Source: Mesostigma viride (Eukaryota > Streptophyta > Mesostigmatophyceae > Mesostigmatales > Mesostigmataceae). Taken from it: a stretch of DNA of 64,000 bases. Position 1 is the first letter of the stretch, and every line of letters begins with the position of its first letter. Location of the stretch: positions 233,501 through 297,500 of the forward strand of contig RPFO01000497.1 of the NCBI GenBank assembly GCA_009746045.1, read 5' to 3'. The notes under the pieces were generated by a model, which saw only the letters and a list, made by a program, of their open reading frames with translations, was not told where the DNA came from and searched no databases. This document shows, piece by piece, positions 58,101 through 64,000 of this stretch. Both the position numbers and the translations under genes were made by a program.

Positions 58101-61100
58101 CCATAATGTTGAGTGACGGACCGTGCATGATTCTGGTGAACCCTCCTATGATTTCCTGGTCACCTCTCACCCCCCGGCTTGCAGCGCTCCTGGTCTAGGG
58201 TGGGCTTGAATATCTGGTTACCTTGTTCGCTATTTTCCCCGCCTTGTTTTGATGATTTACGCAATTATTCAATATTGATTAATCTGGTTGGTGTTTGGGC
58301 GGGGTGAAGTCGTCTCAGGGTGGGTGTGGAGGGACCGTCCACCTCCTGCAGTCCCCATGCAGTTCCCACGCATAAGATTTAGGAGGCCCCTCGTTATGTT
58401 TATGTGTGGGCTGTTGTTGATAACCCTCTTGATTAATGCCATACTGCTGTCATCCGCCCCTTCCCCCCTTCCCCTCTCCCCCCTTCTCCACTCGCCCCTT
58501 CGCCCCCCCCCCCCCCTTTCTCACCTCCCCCGTCCCCCTTCCTCCCCATATCACACGGGCAGGCCATCCAGGAGCTGAACATCAAGACCAAGAACTGGAA
58601 GGACTTGCTGACCGACGAACCGTTCACGCGGAAAGATATCATCACACTGCAGGTGGGGTGATGCAGCTGGTGGAAGGTGGGGTGATGCAGCTGGTGGAAG
58701 GTGGGGTGATGCAGCTGGTGGAAGGTGGGGTGCTGCAGCTGGTGGAAGGTGGGGTGCTGCATCTGGTGGAAGGTGGGGTGCTGCAGCTGGTGGAAGGTGG
58801 GGTGATGCAGCTGGTGGAAGGTGGGGTGCTGCAGCTGGTGGAAGGTGGGGTGCTGCAGCTGGTGGAAGGTGGGGTGCTGCAGCTGGTGGAAGGTGTGGTG
58901 ATGCAGCTGGTGGAAGGTGGGGTGCTGCATCTGGTGGAAGGTGGGGTGCTGCAGCTGGTGGAAGGTGGGGTGCTGCAGCTGGTGGAAGGTGTGGTGATGC
59001 AGCTGGTGGAAGGTGGGGTGCTGCATCTGGTGGAAGGTGGGGTGCTGCAGCTGGTGGAAGGTGGGGTGCTGCAGCTGGTGGAAGGTGGGGTGATGCAGCT
59101 GGTGGAAGGTGGGGTGCTGCAGCTGGTGGAAGGTGGGGTGGGGTGGGAGCTGGTGGAAGGTGGGGTGCTGCAGCTGGTGGGCTGGCGTGACACAATGCAG
59201 CTTGGCTCATGTGGCATGCTGCAGGTGGGCTGATATGTAGGCCCACACCAGCACGCTGCAGGGAAACAAGTATACAGCCCGGACATCCGCATTATGACCG
59301 TATGCCCTTACAGTATCATGAATGGGAGCCCATGTCTGCGGGCGTTTTCCCTTTCATCCGCCATTCGTTACCGTGCCATTATATTGTGCCGTGATATTGG
59401 GTCACAATATTGTTGTGCCATGATATTGTGCCACAATATTGTGTCGTAGTGTTGTGCCATGATATTGTGCCACGATATTGTGTCATAGTGTTGTGCCACG
59501 ATATTGTGCCATGATATTGTGTCGGACCTGCTGGTCTTTTTCTGCATGCATGGCACGTCACTGCATGGCTGCAAATGGGTCGGTTTTCAATCATGTTGTT
59601 GAGATTGCATTAACTGCCACATAACAGTCCATGGTCATCTTGTCCCACCATGCTTTTTCCCTCATCTGCATTAGATTGTGGGCGGCCTCCCTTTCCCTGA
59701 CATTGCTCCGCGCAAGATGTGGTGATGGCCCTCGCGCTCTCTTTTCATTCGTTCTGAACTGTACTTGGTTTGGAGAACGATGAGGGCCAATTCCTTTAGA
59801 TTAGGGGTGGACCTCCCGAAGCCTGGTGGTTAAGTGCCTCCCTCGTTCCTGCGTGCATGCCACTCTGTTCCCCAGGACTACAACAACCTGGCCGTGCAGG
59901 TTTGGTTTTACGTATGCGCTCTGTGCCCGCCCGCCCGCCCGCCCGCTGGCACGCACGCCCCCCCCCCCCGGGAACCAAACAACTTGGCGGTGCAACTTCT
60001 TTTACTGACATGCTGTTCCTGCTTGTGCGCCTGCTCGTACGCCTGCTTGTGCGCCTGCTTGTGCGCCTGCTTGTACACGCCAACCCCCAGGACCCGAACA
60101 ACCTGGCCGCGCGCGCCATCACCAAGTTTGACCACGTGGCCAAAGAGCTCAAAGTGGACAAGGGTGGGTGAAGGCAAGGTTGCGGATATTGGACCAGGGC
60201 GGATGGGGGACAAGGCCTTCAAACGGGGCAAGGGTGGGTGAGGACAAAAGTGGGTGGGGGACAAGCCATTGCCAAGTGTGCAAGGGCAGGTGGGGGGCCA
60301 GGAGCTTTTTTCACGTGTGGCTGCTTGGCTGACAGATGTTTGGGTTTTTCCATGGATGGGTGGGTGGCTTTTGCATGGATGAATGGCTTATGGGGGGATT
60401 GATTGCTTGTCCATGGATGAGTGGCCTTATGTGTGGATGGGTGGCTTACCCGTAGTGACCCCGTCCACGCGCGCTGGTGTTGTCTGCTGCAGACGCGGAG
60501 GCCGCCGAGGGCTCCGTGCAGATGAGTGAGGACGCGCGGCGCGTGCTGGCGGAGCTGGGCACGGACAAGGTGCGGCCGCCAGAAATAGTACGGTATCAGG
60601 TTCAATGTGCCCCCAAGTTGATGAGTGAAACGTGTCAGCGGGCGCTAGCGGAAGGTCATGGCTATAATGAGAGGGGAGCTTGTGTCAGTGGGTGGAACCC
60701 GGACCCGTGCTTTGCATGGACACAGTCACGCCCGTGCCCATGCCTCGGCAAGTGTGCATGCAGGAATGCCTACTCGCAAGCATGCCCGCCCGCGCGTGCA
60801 CGCACGCACACACACACACAAACACACACACACACACAAGCAGTTAACCACTAATGTTTTTCACACCTGGCGTCACATGGGCGAAATGGAGGAATGTATG
60901 GGGCACTAGTGTGTCTTCGTGTGCAGCCCTGTGATGGGGAGAAGGGCTATAGATACGTCAGTACTTGCCGCGTCGCGTGCGCTGCATCCTTTGATGGTCA
61001 GGGTGCAGCTTATGAATCGTTGCTCGCCATGGGGTAAACAGTGCCATCATCGTTGTACACATGGCGGCACGCGCGCGCCGCCACCGCTGTCGCTGCATGC

Positions 61101-63817
61101 ATGAGTGACCGATGCGCCACCCACCGATGCACTACCCACCAATGAATGACCCCACCGATGCACTACCCACGGATGGACTGAACCCCCGATGGGCTACGCA
61201 TACAACACCCCAAACCACCCTGTGCAGGCCAAGGCAGCGTTTGCTCAAGGGGGGGGCGGCAAGGCGGCGCAAGCAGAGCGCGTACTGGCAGCCAAGAAGC
61301 TACTCGAGGCGGAGCTGGCCAAAGAGAAGGAGGCGCAGGGGGGCAGCGGCAAGCAGAGCAAGGCGGCGGACAAGGAGGGTGTCCCCTCGGCCACCAACCC
61401 CTTGGCCGGGCGCAGCATCGTGGACGCAGCGATGGCAGCCGTGTCAGGGACCACGCTGGAGCGCGCCAAAGGGAGTGACGGGGCCAAGGTGATTATATCC
61501 ATGTTATCTATTTGATCTATTATAGCTGTGTAGTAGTATGATATCTATTATATCCATGAGACACAAGTTGATTATATCCATGTTATCTATTTTATCTATT
61601 ATAACTGTGTAGTAGTATGATATCTATTATATCCATGAGACACAAGTTGATTACATCCATGTTATCTATTTTATCTATTATAACTGTGTAGTAGTATGAT
61701 ATCTATTATATCCATGAGACACAAGTTGATTACATCCATGAGACAGCCAGCTGGCAGTGTGTGGGTTATCTCAGGAGTATGAATCTGAAAGGCGAATAAA
61801 TGAAGACTTTTGGGATGTTGCTAAATTTATTTGCGCAGATGGCAGACGGGGAGTACCATTCTTTAGATTGTCAGATGTGGCTCTTGCGTGGCTCAAGGAA
61901 GCATTATGGGTGGGCATAGTGATTGGACGCTCGCCTGTCAGTAACAAGGACGTGTAGCTTGCTATCACCTCAATAATTGAATGTCTGCTTCAGCAGCGAG
62001 TGAAATCTAGGGCATTTATTAGTAAAAATAGGGCATTAACTGGTTCCTAGTCTCTGCCCTGTCCCTCCTCCAAGTGCGGAAGAATGGATTTCCCTGCCTG
62101 ACCCTTGTTGCCCCCCTGCCTGTGGTTCTGCCTGTGGCCGTGGCGTGACGTCGGCATCATCGCATGACCTGGCGTCTGTGAGCGCAGCGCCTGGCGGCCA
62201 AGATGGCCGAGGACCGCACGCCCGTCAACACCAAGACAGTCAAGAGCAAGTTCTCTACCGGCGCCGTCACGTGCGGTTTCACCTCCACCACGTTTGCTCC
62301 CACCACCGTCACGCAGCACGCGGACGTGCAGGTGAGGCGAGGTGGACGTGCAGTTGAGGGGGATTGGGGATGTGGATGACAGCATGGAGGAAGGTGAGGG
62401 GGGAGAGGAGGTGAAGCACACAGGGGGGATGGGATATCACAGAAGAGCCAAGGCCGGTGAGCGGTGGGAGAGCAAGGCCATGGAGGTAAAGCATTTGAGC
62501 GGTGGTTTTAAACTAAGAAGGCCAGGCAGGTCAACAGGGAGGGGACGTAGAACACACAAGGTAGTAAGGCACACAGGGACAGGGACAGGGAGAGGATCAC
62601 GCAACGGAGCCTGATCGAACAGGGGCGCTGACGCACAGATGGGAACTGGATTACGATTGGGGGAATGGAAGCACTCGAAGGAGCGGAGGCAGGTACATGG
62701 CGACAAAGGGATTGCCGGGGGGACCAGTCTCATGGGCTCATCAGCAAGCCTTCTAGCCACGAATTTGTGATCACGTAGCCATGCCCGCTCTGCTGCTGCT
62801 CATCTCCAAGGGGCACAGAGCTTTCCCTTTGCTTCTCTAGTCTATTCAAGGCCGCACCTTGTTCCTCTGTCAGCGGACGTGATGCCTGAAATGACCAGTG
62901 GAGGCATGCTCCTACCGCATGTACCCACAGTTGCTCGTGTATGCCATCTACAGTTGCAGATACCGACAAACTGCTTTGCATGTGTTTTTTGTTTGTGTGG
63001 CCGCTCACGATCGTGGTGCAAATGTGTGTCATGTGTTGCTGCTTGTCGTATCATGGCTGCAATGTGTTTGTATTTTTGTGTGTATGCGTGTGTGTGTGTG
63101 TGTCTTTTGTGTGTGTGTGTGCGATCGCCCCTTATCCCGGTGCTGCGCACACAGGTTGAGAAGACACCCACCAAGAAGGGCTATGTGCGGATGCACACAA
63201 CCAAGGGGGACCTCAACCTGGAGCTGCACTGCGATATCGTGAGTCGCGCTGGTGCATCATGATGGCTAGAGTGGCAGTTGCCACTGCGTAGTAGCTGTGA
63301 GACTTCTACATGGAGCTGTGATGTGAGATGGTTATTTGTGCTGGTTGGTCATGGGCATCCTTGTGGCAGTTGCCAGCTTAGTCACTGTGCCTAGGGCTGT
63401 GCTGTGACATCATGGGTGGTTGAAGGGTTGGATAGTTGCAAAAGCATATGCTGGCAGTTGTCAGCATGGTGACCAGTACTGATGAGTTTCCCTGGTAATG
63501 CATCATCCGCCCCTCATATATGGTTGTCTCCCCCCCCCCCCCCCTCCTATGCTCCTTTTCCATTCCACCCCATCGTGCCCCGCGCTCTTCTTCCCTCCCT
63601 GCCCTGGCCCGCCTCATACAGGCCCGTGACAAAATATCTTCCAACAATCTAGAAAACTAAAGAGTTTATCAATCTGTGTTTTTCCCTTCTCCTGGCCCGC
63701 TTGACATTGATCTCGATGGTCCTGCAGGTGCCGCGCGCGTGCGAGAACTTTCTGGGCCTGTGTGCCCGCGGCTACTACGACAACGTCATCTTCCACCGCA
63801 ACATCAAGAACTTTATG
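55152..63817 (+). CDS. PPIL2: U-box cyclophilin PPIL2 (spliceosomal peptidyl-prolyl isomerase), 3' end outside the window
   Basis: Eleven exons with consistent phases: 55152-55279, 55530-55592, 55787-55890, 57168-57259, 58563-58652, 60091-60163, 60493-60569, 61228-61488, 62188-62331, 63155-63238 and 63728-63817, 402 codons so far. MGKGQHSKDKLYLTATEW is the family N-terminus. The U-box reads PFEDPVCTEEGTIFDIINII and YGKHPVTGAPLKVKDLIKLN. AIQELNIKTKNWKDLLTDEP and FTRKDIITLQ follow, then DPNNLAARAITKFDHVAKEL, a variable Ala/Lys-rich linker, and the start of the cyclophilin domain (KGYVRMHTTKGDLNLELHCD, ACENFLGLCARGYYDNVIFH, RNIKNFM). The catalytic core lies beyond the right edge. In other eukaryotes it is a nuclear ubiquitin ligase and spliceosome component. 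Introns 4, 5 and the exon 6 flank carry copies of their own splice junctions. Confidence 0.93.
56856..57025. repeat. ~20-bp tandem repeat in PPIL2 intron 3
   Basis: About eight drifting copies of ACTTCTCTTATGTTATACT. Just upstream, AACTTAAGGCGTGAA recurs three times (56688-56850). Confidence 0.85.
57489..57610 (+). repeat. Scattered copies of PPIL2 exon 4 donor junction
   Basis: The true junction is GTCTACTGCTACCAG|GTACAG (57259/57260). Intron 4 repeats it as TTTAGCTACCAGGTACAAC (57492), TGTCTATTGCAACCAGGTAA (57521) and GTCTACTGCTACCAAGTAAG (57591). Confidence 0.7.
58653..59185 (+). repeat. 24-bp minisatellite starting at the PPIL2 exon 5 splice donor
   Basis: About 21 units of GTGGGGTGATGCAGCTGGTG plus GAAG begin exactly at the donor GT after CTGCAG. 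Each unit contains both TGCAG and AAG|GTGGGG. The 24-bp period keeps all frames open, so the 200-codon repeat peptides here are artefacts. Confidence 0.95.
59380..59525. repeat. ~18-bp ATATTGTGCCA repeat in PPIL2 intron 5
   Basis: Eight or so copies of GCCATGATATTGTG and close variants occur in tandem. Confidence 0.8.
59872..60120 (+). repeat. Two decayed copies of the PPIL2 exon 6 acceptor and start
   Basis: The true exon start is CCCCCAG|GACCCGAACAACCTGGC (60091). Upstream, CCCCAGGACTACAACAACCTGG (within 59872-59895) and GGAACCAAACAACTTGGCGG (59970) are diverged copies of the same junction. Between them lie (GCCC)n and GCCTGCTTGTGC repeats. Confidence 0.75.
61489..61745. repeat. 78-bp tandem repeat (three units) in PPIL2 intron 8
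   Basis: Units begin GATTATATCCATGTTATC and end GAGACACAAGTT. The first unit starts at the splice donor region (AAG|GTGATTATATCC). Confidence 0.85.
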
Positions 63818-64000
63818 GTAGTTTTTATGCAGCGATGCCGTCTATATACTACTAAATATATATTAGTCTGCGGCTTATATTTATACCATCGCAACCATGT
63901 GATGATCTTTCCCCACAAGAACTCCAAGGAAAGTAATGAAGGACTGCCGTGCATATCTACATTAGCACGGCGCAAGTATATTTTGTCACAGCATCAATCA
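63818..64000 (+). other. PPIL2 intron 11, incomplete
   Basis: The donor GTAGTT follows exon 11 at 63817. No acceptor is expected before the edge; the sequence to 64000 shows no exon. Confidence 0.6.

Noticed and set aside
58653-59185. Possible CRISPR array
   Set aside because: There are no spacers; units are contiguous 24-bp copies in a eukaryotic intron.
58433-59292. Repeat proteins of 197-265 codons
   Set aside because: They follow a 24-bp minisatellite that starts at a splice donor; no unique conserved sequence is attached except PPIL2 exon 5.

Overview
This is a eukaryotic nuclear window, most likely from a chlorophyte green alga. The evidence is a nuclear gene for plastid ribosomal protein uL3c with a transit-like leader, a secreted protein with long Ser-Pro(n) hydroxyproline-type repeats, a plant-type SIP aquaporin, a ciliary tubulin glutamylase of the TTLL1 type, and small exons with GT-AG introns. 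I cannot name the species.

Eight protein genes are supported by spliced reading frames, and their strands strictly alternate as four head-to-head pairs. (1) A secreted Cys-rich/Hyp-rich/root-cap-domain protein (-, 1960-6965) and U2 snRNP protein A' (+, 9118-16807). (2) TTLL1 (-, 21711-23048, intronless) and the CENATAC/CCDC84 homologue (+, 24450-32852). (3) A membrane-anchored thioredoxin (-, 37574-40025) and a SIP-like aquaporin (+, 40981-44299). (4) Plastid uL3c (-, 52685-54386) and the U-box cyclophilin PPIL2 (+, 55152 to beyond the right edge). Three of the eight (U2A', CENATAC, PPIL2) are spliceosome-associated. There is no operon logic; any co-regulation would come from shared divergent promoter regions.

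The gaps between 3' ends (16.8-21.7 kb, 32.9-37.6 kb, 44.3-52.7 kb) and the first 1.6 kb are filled with mobile DNA. This includes 5'-truncated LINE 3' ends, an L1-type ORF1 element that has no reverse transcriptase gene, a retroposon family (called R1 here) that carries the last 56 codons of an unknown ORF, tRNA-like SINE copies, two near-identical piggyBac-like elements at TTAA, and insertions of only 45-61 bp with clear target-site duplications. Most retroposon tails share a short CTCC...GGAG hairpin followed by TTAA- or TTTAA-type microsatellite. I saw almost none of this in the divergent 5'-5' gaps.

Introns carry a different load. There are very long composite tetranucleotide arrays (2.4 kb in CENATAC intron 1, about 0.95 kb in the thioredoxin intron), a 683-bp perfect 7-mer array, a 94-bp (AC)n run next to a splice acceptor, and several minisatellites. 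Repeatedly, short tandem copies of an exon-intron junction lie in the flanking intron (U2A', SIP aquaporin, PPIL2). Most very long open frames in the window come from these arrays and are not genes.
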